A stretch of DNA of 64,000 nucleotides from Clostridia bacterium (GTDB taxonomy: Bacteria > Bacillota > Clostridia > Oscillospirales > Acutalibacteraceae). The stretch lies in NCBI GenBank assembly GCA_017415515.1, contig JAFQGI010000004.1, positions 1 through 64,000 of the forward strand, read 5' to 3'. This document shows, piece by piece, positions 26,119 through 33,260 of the stretch (position 1 is the first letter of the stretch; the number at the start of each line of letters is the position of its first letter). Made by a program: the position numbers and the translations under genes. The notes beneath the pieces were generated by a model. It saw only the letters and a list, made by a program, of their open reading frames with translations. It made no database searches and had not been told where the DNA came from.

Positions 26119-26635
26119 AGAGAGAAAACCAAAGCAACAAATAACCGTGAAGTAGACGGAGAAGAAAGGACTGATTCCAATGGCATTTGGTGATACCCCG
26201 CCCAACTACGAAAACCGAATCGATGCAGAAAGGAATGAGTCCAAAGATCTAGTTAAGTAATCAACCTCATCCCAAATAAATCGAAAGGACTGAGTCCAAA
26301 GACCTAGTCAATTTTGAGGTAATAGACCCATTCAAATTCACGAAAAGGAAACGGTACAATCCGATGCACAAATAATTTGAGTGCCCTATACGTTAGTATA
26401 ATAAACCGTGTGAACTTTAAGGTGAATTCCAATGGACAAGTAAGTGATTTGTACGAATGTAAACCGTGATTTATGAGGTATACTCCAATGTACTAAGATG
26501 GTTTGAGTACGTTATAAACCGCGATTTGAGGTATGGACCAATGTACAAGTAAATCTTACCCGCCGGCAAAAACCGGTGAGAGAACGAATATAAATGATAT
26601 GAGGCCCGTCGAGCAACCGCTCGACGGGCTTTTTG
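26119..26635 (+). ncRNA. Candidate ~510-nt structured RNA of repeated hairpin modules
   Basis: This stretch has no convincing coding frame but is bounded by a promoter and a strong terminator. It contains about seven degenerate modules beginning near 26144, 26203, 26274, 26342, 26400, 26459 and 26514. The clearest read AAACCGTG, then a small GG...CC hairpin such as GGACTGAGTCC, then CCAATG, then a second hairpin. Second-hairpin stems differ between modules yet keep pairing: GTACT/AGTAC, GCAC/GTGC, ACAA/TTGT, ACCT/AGGT. That pattern suggests selection on RNA structure. It may be a new class or a member of a known large RNA class that I cannot test here. Confidence 0.65.
26603..26635 (+). terminator. 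Terminator of the candidate noncoding RNA
   Basis: GCCCGTCGAGC pairs perfectly with GCTCGACGGGC around AACC, followed by TTTTTG. Confidence 0.92.
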
Positions 26636-26648
26636 TTTGGCGGTGCGC

Positions 26649-26692
26649 GTTCCCAAGGGAGGTGTCACGCGGTGGGTGACGGAGGGATTGTT
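26649..26692. repeat. Degenerate family A palindrome remnant
   Basis: TTCCCAAGGGAGGTGTCACGC...GGGTGACGGAGGGA keeps the order of family A but has lost its outer arm. Confidence 0.5.
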
Positions 26693-26708
26693 TTTGCTGC
26701 CACCCCGC

Positions 26709-26744
26709 AAAAAAAGCCGCTGTCCGTATAGACAGCGGCTTTTG
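26709..26744 (-). terminator. Intrinsic terminator of gdhA
   Basis: Read on the minus strand, AGCCGCTGTC pairs with GACAGCGGCT and is followed by seven Ts, about 55 bp past the gdhA stop. Confidence 0.85.
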
Positions 26745-26800
26745 CTTTGCTAGTGATATTCTGCGCCGTTAGGTGCATACCACTTTTGATGCCTGCGGCA

Positions 26801-28141
26801 TCAAACAGCGCCCTGAGCCAGCATGGCCTCGGCAACCTTCTCGAAGCCGGCCAGGTTGGCGCCGGCCACCAGATCGCCCTCCATGCCGTATTTCTTAGCG
26901 GCGTTGTAGGAGTTCCAGTAGATGTTGTACATGATCTGCTTGAGCTTAGCATCCACTTCCTCGGCGGTCCAGCTGTAACGCATGGAGTTCTGGCTCATTT
27001 CCAGACCGGACACAGCCACGCCGCCGGCGTTGACCGCCTTGGAGGGGGCGACGATAACGCCGTTCGCCTTCAAATAGGCCATGGCCTCGTTGGTGGTGGG
27101 CATATTGGAAACCTCGACGTAGTACTTCACGCCGTTCTTCACGATCTGCTCCGCCTCGGCGATGCCAACCTCGTTCTGGGTGGCGCAGGGCATCAGGATG
27201 TCCGCCTTGACGCCCCAGGGCTTCTGCCCCTCGAAGTAGGGGACACCGAACTTGTCGGCGTAGTCCTTCACCTTGTCGCGACCGGAGGAACGCATCTCCA
27301 GCATAAACTCGATCTTCTCCTCGGTGCAGACGCCGTCCTCATCGTAGACGTAGCCGTCGGGACCGGAGATGGTGACCACCTTACCGCCCAACTCGGTGAC
27401 CTTCTTGACGGTACCCCAGGCCACGTTGCCGAAGCCGGAGACGGCGAAGGTCTTGCCCTTGATGGTGTCGCCGAAGGATTTGAGCATCTCATCGGTGTAG
27501 TACACGGCACCGAAGCCGGTAGCCTCGGGACGGATCAGGGAGCCGCCGTAGGGCAGGCCCTTACCGGTCAGCACGCCCTCGTAGCGGTTGACCAGGCGCT
27601 TGTACTGGCCGAACATATAGCCGATCTCGCGGGCGCCTACGCCCAGGTCACCGGCAGGCACGTCGGTGTCGGGGCCGATGTGGCGATACAGCTCGGTCAT
27701 AAAGCTCTGGCAGAAGGCCATGATCTCCTTGTCGCTCTTGCCGCGGGGATCAAAGTCGGAGCCGCCCTTGCCGCCGCCCATGGGCAGGCTGGTCAGGGAG
27801 TTCTTGAAGGTCTGCTCAAAGCCCAGGAACTTGATGATGCTCAGGTTCACAGAGGGATGGAAGCGCAGGCCGCCCTTATAGGGGCCGATGGCGCTGTTGA
27901 ACTGGACGCGATAGCCGCGGTTGACCTGGATCTTGCCGTTGTCGTCCACCCACGGCACGCGGAAGATGACCACGCGCTCCGGCTCCACAAGGCGCTCCAG
28001 CAGGCTGGCTTCCTCATATTTGGGGTTGGCGTCGATGATGGGGCGCAGGGTGCCCAGCACCTCCTCGGCGGTCTGCAGGAACTCGGGCTGATCCTTGTAA
28101 CGCACCTTCAGATCATCCAACACACGATCAATGTAAGACAT
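26801..28141 (-). CDS. gdhA: NADP-specific glutamate dehydrogenase
   Basis: A 446-residue class I hexameric glutamate dehydrogenase that makes glutamate from 2-oxoglutarate and ammonium. The catalytic-lysine loop reads PMGGGKGGSDFDPRG, the substrate region YKGGLRFHPSVN, and the dinucleotide fold SGFGNVAWGTVKK. The length and these motifs fit the NADP-dependent biosynthetic type. ATG at 28141 follows AAAGGAG; a GTG three codons earlier lies within the site spacing. Monocistronic, with its own promoter and terminator. Confidence 0.96.
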   Translation of the reverse strand: MSYIDRVLDDLKVRYKDQPEFLQTAEEVLGTLRPIIDANPKYEEASLLERLVEPERVVIFRVPWVDDNGKIQVNRGYRVQFNSAIGPYKGGLRFHPSVNLSIIKFLGFEQTFKNSLTSLPMGGGKGGSDFDPRGKSDKEIMAFCQSFMTELYRHIGPDTDVPAGDLGVGAREIGYMFGQYKRLVNRYEGVLTGKGLPYGGSLIRPEATGFGAVYYTDEMLKSFGDTIKGKTFAVSGFGNVAWGTVKKVTELGGKVVTISGPDGYVYDEDGVCTEEKIEFMLEMRSSGRDKVKDYADKFGVPYFEGQKPWGVKADILMPCATQNEVGIAEAEQIVKNGVKYYVEVSNMPTTNEAMAYLKANGVIVAPSKAVNAGGVAVSGLEMSQNSMRYSWTAEEVDAKLKQIMYNIYWNSYNAAKKYGMEGDLVAGANLAGFEKVAEAMLAQGAV

Positions 28142-28204
28142 AGTAAACACTCCTTTGGGATGATGTATGGTCGCAAAACACCATGTTTTTGCGACGATGG
28201 TATC

Positions 28205-28232
28205 ATTATAGCAGAAAAATCACGGTTTGCAA
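28205..28232 (-). promoter_or_regulatory. Promoter of gdhA
   Basis: On the minus strand TTGCAA and TATAAT are separated by 16 bp. The leader contains an inverted repeat (GTCGCAAAA...TTTTGCGAC around 28168-28195) that could be an operator. Confidence 0.65.
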
Positions 28233-28338
28233 GAAATAATTGCTAAAATTTCATAATTTTTCACACTTTTAAGCATAAAAGCGGTAAATCACGCAAAAAA
28301 TGACGAAAAAGTAGTGAAAATGTTGCAAATATGAGCGG

Positions 28339-28367
28339 TTGTCAACCGCCAAAATCTGTGGTATAAT
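28339..28367 (+). promoter_or_regulatory. Promoter of ruvX
   Basis: TTGTCA (28339-28344) and TATAAT (28362-28367), 17-bp spacer. Confidence 0.72.
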
Positions 28368-28396
28368 GGAGAAAACTGTGAAAGGGGGACACCTGC

Positions 28397-28822
28397 GTGA
28401 AAATTTTGGCCGTGGATCTGGGACACGCCCGCACCGGCATCGCCGTCAGCGATGTGGGGGAGCGGCTGGCGTCTCCCGTGGGCACCATCACCGAATACGT
28501 GGACGACCGCCTGCTGCCTAAGATTGCGGAGATTAGCAAAGAGCAGAGAGCCGAAATGATCGTGGTGGGTCACCCTAAGAATATGGACGGCAGCCGCGGC
28601 GAGGCCGCCAAGCGCGCCGAGGATCTCGCCGCTCGGCTGGGCGAGCTGACCGGCTTGCCCGTGAAGCTTTGGGATGAGCGCATGACCACCGTCTCCGCCA
28701 TCGGCTATCTCAATCAGACCGACGTTCGCGGCAAAAAGCGCAAGCAGGTGGTGGATACCGTCGCCGCGACGATCATTTTGCAGGACTTTTTGGACAGCCG
28801 GAGAGACTCCCGCTCTCCTTGA
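28397..28822 (+). CDS. ruvX: Holliday-junction resolvase-like protein RuvX (YqgF)
   Basis: A 141-residue RNase H-fold protein of the YqgF family, implicated in pre-16S rRNA processing and possibly in recombination. The first acidic residue is in AVDLGHARTGIAVSD, then VVGHPKNMDGS and LWDERMTT, and the final aspartate is in DTVAATIILQDFL. The start is GTG. The gene stands alone rather than in the common alaS-yqgF order. Confidence 0.92.
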   Translation: MKILAVDLGHARTGIAVSDVGERLASPVGTITEYVDDRLLPKIAEISKEQRAEMIVVGHPKNMDGSRGEAAKRAEDLAARLGELTGLPVKLWDERMTTVSAIGYLNQTDVRGKKRKQVVDTVAATIILQDFLDSRRDSRSP

Positions 28823-28875
28823 ATATGGCTGGCGCCATATTCCCGCGCAACTCCTCCGTAACAACATTATCGCTA

Positions 28876-28905
28876 CAAAAAGCACCCTGCGGGGTGCTTT
28901 TTTTG
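28876..28905 (+). terminator. Intrinsic terminator after ruvX
   Basis: AAAAGCACCC(TGC)GGGGTGCTTTTTTT. The rest of 28823-28988 has no recognisable feature. Confidence 0.85.
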
Positions 28906-28988
28906 CTGTCCCAATGGCAGAACTTTTTCCATCGCGTTTGTGCTTTTTCAATAAAATAAATAGTTTTCAAAACTTTATTTGGAAAGTA

Positions 28989-29017
28989 TTGCACATAGTG
29001 TTTGGATATGTTACACT
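28989..29017 (+). promoter_or_regulatory. Promoter of the surface phosphoesterase gene
   Basis: TTGCAC (28989-28994) and TACACT (29012-29017), 17-bp spacer. Confidence 0.6.
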
Positions 29018-29049
29018 AAACACACCCTATATATAGGAGAGATCGACTT

Positions 29050-31380
29050 ATGAAAAAACTGTTTGCTTTGTTACTGGTCAGCTGTCTGCTGATCGCTCCT
29101 CTGTCTGTCAGCGCGGCGGATACTGCGGCGCAGGACGGCCTGGAGGTAGCCATCACCACAGACAAGGATACCTATGCGGCAGGTGAGGAGATCCACATCA
29201 CCATCGCCCTGAAGAATATGGGTGTGGATAAGATTGCTGATATCTCCATCACCGGCCTGCTTCCCGAGGGCATCGACCTGAAGGAGGGGGCGCTGTCTGC
29301 GAACGGCATCTCCCTGTTGCCGGGCGAGAGTTTCGAGACGGTCATCACCGCCGAGACCGAGGCGCCTGCGGCCCCTCCCGTGGATCCTCCTGTGGATCCC
29401 GATGAGCCTGTGGATCCCGATGAGCCCGTGGATCCTCCTGTGGATCCTGATGAGCCTGTGGATCCTCCCGTGGATCCCGACGAGCCTGAGAAGCCCTCTC
29501 CCGAAACCGGCGACCGCACCTCTGCCCTGTGGCTGGTGATTTTAGCGGTCTCAGCGGTGAGCTTGGTTGTGCTGGTCTGCGATAAGAAGACCATCCGTGT
29601 GCTCAGCCTGCTCTTATGTGTGGCTATGGTTATGAGCGCGGTTCCTTCCGTAGCCGTCATTGCCGAGGGGGCAGACGAAGCCACCATCATTGTGGAAAAG
29701 GTGATTACCGTGGGAGAGACCGCGTATACTCTGCAGGCCACCGTCAGCTACACGGTCGTCCCCTCCGAGGAGACTCTGCTGAAAGCTCAGGTGGAGGAAC
29801 TGCTGTCCAGCAAGCACAAGCTGACCTACAACGAGGACGGCTCTTTCCGCGTGCTGATTATTGCCGACTGCCATATGAACACCAACGCCAACGCCAAGGA
29901 TGTGCAGGAGGTCAAGGACCGCATCAAACTGCTGGTGGATCATGAGAATCCCGATCTGGTCATCTACACCGGCGACAACACCATCGGCTCCTACAACGAG
30001 GCGGCAGCCCGTGCCAACATCGACGCCATCGTCGGCTACGTGGAGGAGAAGCAGATTCCTTGGTGTCACGTCTACGGCAACCACGATGAAGAGTACGGTA
30101 TGTCCAAGGAAAAGCAACAGGCCATCTATGAATCCTATGAGTACTGCGTGTCCAAGAGCGGCCCCGAGGATATTTTCGGCGTGGGCAATTACGTGCTGGG
30201 CGTGTACAAGGCGGACGGCTCTCTGGGGTCTGTGATTTACTGTCTGGACTCCGGTGCCTATGCTTCCGGCGGCGGATACGATTATATCAAAGAAGATCAA
30301 GTCGCTTGGTATAAGGAAACCTCCGAACTGCTGCAGCGGTATAACGGCGGTGAGGTCGTCGAGGGTATGATGGCCTTCCACATTCCGTTGTATGAGAATA
30401 AGCTGGCCTACAATAACCGAAACAACAAGGACATCGTTTCTGAGTGGGACGGTGAGCGCAACGAGGACATCTGTTCCTCCAACCACGATATGAACGATAT
30501 GTTCGAGACCATGCTGGAGCGCGGCGATATCAAGGCCGTGGTCACCGGTCACGACCATATCAACGACTATATGTTCAATTACTACGGCATCAAGCTGTGC
30601 AGCTCCCCCAACGTCAGCGACCTGGAATATCACGATCACCGTATGCAGGGTGCCCGTGCGTTCGATCTGAATCTGGCCACTCTCGGCAACATTCCCACCC
30701 ACGTGACCCGTCTGGAGAGCCTGTACAAGCCGGTGGATCCCGACCTCTACGACACGTTGCCGGACAACGCGGTGATGGAGTTCTCCGCTGAGGCGATTCA
30801 GAACGTCGTCATCACCAACTGGAACGGTGGTGCCCTGATCGGCAATGCCACCGTCTCCGCTCAACCCGGCACCGGTGTGGGTGGCAGCGAAGCTATCCAG
30901 GTCACCCGCAACAACAAGGAGAATATGGAGTTTGTTCTCGATATCAGCAATCCCGGTAAGCTGGGCAACAACAAATATTTGGTTGTGTGGGCGGATTTCA
31001 GCAACGTGGAATTCCGTAAGGCCTGCTTTGGTTTGAATACGCCCAACGGCTACTATCGCACCGATGATGCCGATTACAGGACGCCCTTCTACTATCTGCC
31101 CGATGGTGCTACCAGCCTGTCCCAGGCTCAGACTTTGTACCACGGCCTCGACGGTTGCTTCGGCAACGGCGACAGCGGTGCTCCGAACATGGAGGGCAAA
31201 AAAGGATATTTCGCCTTTCCTGTGGCGTATTTCCTGAGCGATTCCGCCAGACTGACCGCCGACACTCCCATCACCGGTCTGTATTTCTACGTTTCTTTGA
31301 AGAACGACTCCAAGTATTTCAACCGGCCTTTCTACTTTGACGATATCCGGCTGGTGGTTGATTGGAAGGAACTATTGTAA
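29050..31380 (+). CDS. Membrane-anchored surface metallophosphoesterase
   Basis: A 776-residue exported protein with unusual architecture. It has a signal peptide (1-23, ending SVSAAD), an Ig-like domain (about 28-105), and a PVDPDEP repeat linker (about 113-148). A sorting-motif-like SPETGD (150-155) is followed by a span, KK and a second span (about 185-207). A calcineurin-like phosphoesterase domain begins near residue 265 (ADCHMN, YTGDNT, VYGNHDEE, FHIPLY, GHDHIND near 501), and a beta-rich C-terminal domain (about 575-776) ends in FYFDDIRLVVDW. The N-terminal part looks like a complete wall-anchored protein fused to a second secreted protein. The substrate is unknown. Confidence 0.82.
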   Translation: MKKLFALLLVSCLLIAPLSVSAADTAAQDGLEVAITTDKDTYAAGEEIHITIALKNMGVDKIADISITGLLPEGIDLKEGALSANGISLLPGESFETVITAETEAPAAPPVDPPVDPDEPVDPDEPVDPPVDPDEPVDPPVDPDEPEKPSPETGDRTSALWLVILAVSAVSLVVLVCDKKTIRVLSLLLCVAMVMSAVPSVAVIAEGADEATIIVEKVITVGETAYTLQATVSYTVVPSEETLLKAQVEELLSSKHKLTYNEDGSFRVLIIADCHMNTNANAKDVQEVKDRIKLLVDHENPDLVIYTGDNTIGSYNEAAARANIDAIVGYVEEKQIPWCHVYGNHDEEYGMSKEKQQAIYESYEYCVSKSGPEDIFGVGNYVLGVYKADGSLGSVIYCLDSGAYASGGGYDYIKEDQVAWYKETSELLQRYNGGEVVEGMMAFHIPLYENKLAYNNRNNKDIVSEWDGERNEDICSSNHDMNDMFETMLERGDIKAVVTGHDHINDYMFNYYGIKLCSSPNVSDLEYHDHRMQGARAFDLNLATLGNIPTHVTRLESLYKPVDPDLYDTLPDNAVMEFSAEAIQNVVITNWNGGALIGNATVSAQPGTGVGGSEAIQVTRNNKENMEFVLDISNPGKLGNNKYLVVWADFSNVEFRKACFGLNTPNGYYRTDDADYRTPFYYLPDGATSLSQAQTLYHGLDGCFGNGDSGAPNMEGKKGYFAFPVAYFLSDSARLTADTPITGLYFYVSLKNDSKYFNRPFYFDDIRLVVDWKELL

Positions 31381-31415
31381 GAAAGAATACGCGCCAATGG
31401 GTTGAAACAAACGTC

Positions 31416-31451
31416 AAAAATCCCGACAGCAAACGCTGTCGGGATTTTTTT
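31416..31451. terminator. Bidirectional terminator between phosphoesterase and RAYT genes
   Basis: AAAAATCCCGACAGC pairs with GCTGTCGGGATTTTTT. A and T runs on both sides suit both converging genes. Confidence 0.88.
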
Positions 31452-31462
31452 ACTGCTTGTTT

Positions 31463-31972
31463 CTATGCTTTCGTGTATAACTCATCCTCTTGCCAATGGA
31501 TAGGATTTTCCTGTATATAATTGAGGTGTTTGTCATAACCCTCTCGATCGCGTATGATGTGGTCGTTATAATAGCGTTGCCATATATTTGAGCCGTATTC
31601 CTTATTACAGAAACGTTTAAATGTGGAAACAAACCGAGGCACAGCAGAATGCTGTTTCGTAGGGGGCGACGTCCTCGACGCCCCATCCTCAAACACCATC
31701 AATAAGATATGAATATGATTCGGCATAACCACATATCCGTCCACACGAATGGTATCGTAAAAATCGTTTAATTGGCGGATGTATTTGTCGGCAATTTTGC
31801 CATAGGGCAACAAGATGACACGAGAGGGGGCGTCGAGGGCGTCGCCCCCTACAATGCGAGATAGCATTTGTTTTCGATTCTTGGTGCAGATTGTGATGAA
31901 ATAAGCACCGGCAGAGTTATAATCAAATCCCTGTAGTCGAATGGATTCTTTTCTTCGTTTATTTTCTTCCAT
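31463..31972 (-). CDS. REP-associated tyrosine transposase (RAYT, IS200/Y1 family)
   Basis: A 169-residue Y1-family HUH transposase of the RAYT kind, which acts on single-stranded REP hairpins. The HUH motif is in VVMPNHIHILLM. The catalytic tyrosine is probably in the RDREGYDKHLNYIQENPIHW region; IRLQGFDYNSAGAYFITICT is the usual opening. Two REP hairpins lie inside the frame at 31659-31685 and 31824-31852. They encode the inserts EDGASRTSPPT and IVGGDALDAPSR without breaking the frame. ATG at 31972 follows AGGTGG; an upstream GTG lacks a site. Confidence 0.88.
   Translation of the reverse strand: MEENKRRKESIRLQGFDYNSAGAYFITICTKNRKQMLSRIVGGDALDAPSRVILLPYGKIADKYIRQLNDFYDTIRVDGYVVMPNHIHILLMVFEDGASRTSPPTKQHSAVPRFVSTFKRFCNKEYGSNIWQRYYNDHIIRDREGYDKHLNYIQENPIHWQEDELYTKA
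31659..31685 (+). repeat. REP-like hairpin inside the RAYT gene, copy 1
   Basis: GTAG followed by GGGGCGACGTCCTCGACGCCCC. Inserted in frame, antisense to the gene's reading direction. Confidence 0.72.
31824..31852 (-). repeat. REP-like hairpin inside the RAYT gene, copy 2
   Basis: On the minus strand GTAG is followed by GGGGCGACGCCCTCGACGCCCC, almost identical to copy 1 but in the opposite orientation. Confidence 0.72.
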
Positions 31973-32105
31973 ATTTACCACCTGAATGTATTGTACTACA
32001 CCTATCGTTATTTTTCAATCGTCCCCACTCACAAAACTATTGCCAAACACACTTTTTTATTATATAATATATTCTGTATAAGTACGTTAGATTGGAGGGG
32101 TCTGC

Positions 32106-33260
32106 GTGTCCCAAACCTATCTGGATAACAGCGCCACCACGCGGGTGTGTGCGGCGGCGGCGGATGCCGCCTGTCGGCTGATGACTGAGGTCTACGGCAA
32201 CCCCAGCTCCCTCCATACCCTCGGCTTTCGCGCAGAGCAGGAACTCACCGCCGCACGCCGTCAGGTGGCGGCGCTGATCGGCACGGAGGAGGGGGAGATC
32301 ACCTTCACCTCCGGTGGCACCGAGGCCAACAACCTGGCCATCTTCGGCGCGGTGGCGGCCCACCCCCACGATGGGCGCCACATCGTCACCACCGCGGTGG
32401 AGCACGCCTCCGTCTCAGCCTGCATAGATGCCTTAGAGCGGGACGGCTACACCGTCACCCACCTGGTCCCTGATGAGGGCGGCACCCTCACCGCTGATAC
32501 CATTGCGGCCGCCTGCCGTCCCGATACGGTGCTGGTGGCGGTGATGCTGGTCAACAACGAGATCGGCTCCCGTTTCCCTATTGAACAGGCCATACCCGCC
32601 ATTCGCCGCATAGCGCCTAAGGCGCACATTCACTGCGACGCGGTGCAGGCGGCAGGCAAACTGCCCATCCGTGCCTCCCGCTGGGGCGTGGACTCCATGG
32701 CGGTCAGCGCCCATAAGATTCACGGTCCCAAGGGCGTGGGCGCGCTGTACTTACGCAAAGGCGCACGCATCCTGCCCCGCCAGTTGGGCGGCAAGCAGGA
32801 GGGTGGCCTGCGATGCGGTACCGAAGCCGCCCCTCTCATCGCCGCCTTCGGCGCGGCGATTGGGGAATTGCCTCCTCCTGCCGCACAAATGGAGCATTAC
32901 GATACCCTGCGCCGCCACCTGCTCTCCCGTTTGGGGGACAACCCTGCGGTGCGCTTTCATCTGCCCACAGGTGGCGTGCCCTACATCATCCATCTTTCTG
33001 TGCCGGGGTATAAGAGCGAAACCCTTCTACATTTCCTCGCACAGAAAGAGATCTACGTTTCCAGCGGCTCCGCTTGCTCTAAGGGAGCCAAAAGTCCCGT
33101 TCTCACCGCCATGGGTCTGCCTGCCGACGAGATCGACAGTGCCTTGCGGGTGAGCCTGTGTCGGGACAACACCATCGAAGATATGGACCGTTTTGCCGAC
33201 GGTCTTTCGGAGGCCATCGCAACGTTGGCCAGAAAGGATAGAAGCTATGTCGGATCGTAA
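32106..33260 (+). CDS. Cysteine desulfurase (IscS/NifS family)
   Basis: A 384-residue class V PLP enzyme that takes sulfur from cysteine. It shows TYLDNSATT, NPSSLHTLG, TSGGTEANNLAI, the PLP lysine in SAHKIHGPKG, and the active-site cysteine in VSSGSACSKG. Given thiI 2 kb downstream on the same strand, it is likely the ThiI partner for tRNA 4-thiouridine and/or thiamine sulfur. The start is GTG with TTGGAGGG upstream. It overlaps the sortase gene start by 14 bp. Confidence 0.93.
   Translation: MSQTYLDNSATTRVCAAAADAACRLMTEVYGNPSSLHTLGFRAEQELTAARRQVAALIGTEEGEITFTSGGTEANNLAIFGAVAAHPHDGRHIVTTAVEHASVSACIDALERDGYTVTHLVPDEGGTLTADTIAAACRPDTVLVAVMLVNNEIGSRFPIEQAIPAIRRIAPKAHIHCDAVQAAGKLPIRASRWGVDSMAVSAHKIHGPKGVGALYLRKGARILPRQLGGKQEGGLRCGTEAAPLIAAFGAAIGELPPPAAQMEHYDTLRRHLLSRLGDNPAVRFHLPTGGVPYIIHLSVPGYKSETLLHFLAQKEIYVSSGSACSKGAKSPVLTAMGLPADEIDSALRVSLCRDNTIEDMDRFADGLSEAIATLARKDRSYVGS

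Noticed and set aside
26119..26635. tmRNA, RNase P RNA or 6S RNA
   Set aside because: None of their conserved segments (tRNA-like ends and tag frame, P4 core, single long bulged hairpin) can be found. The modular repeat structure does not fit.
26747..28246. Plus-strand frame of about 500 codons opposite gdhA
   Set aside because: It lies wholly antisense to an unmistakable glutamate dehydrogenase and crosses its promoter and terminator.
29614..31143. Long minus-strand frame opposite the surface phosphoesterase
   Set aside because: Same reason: a shadow of a motif-bearing gene, with no start signals.
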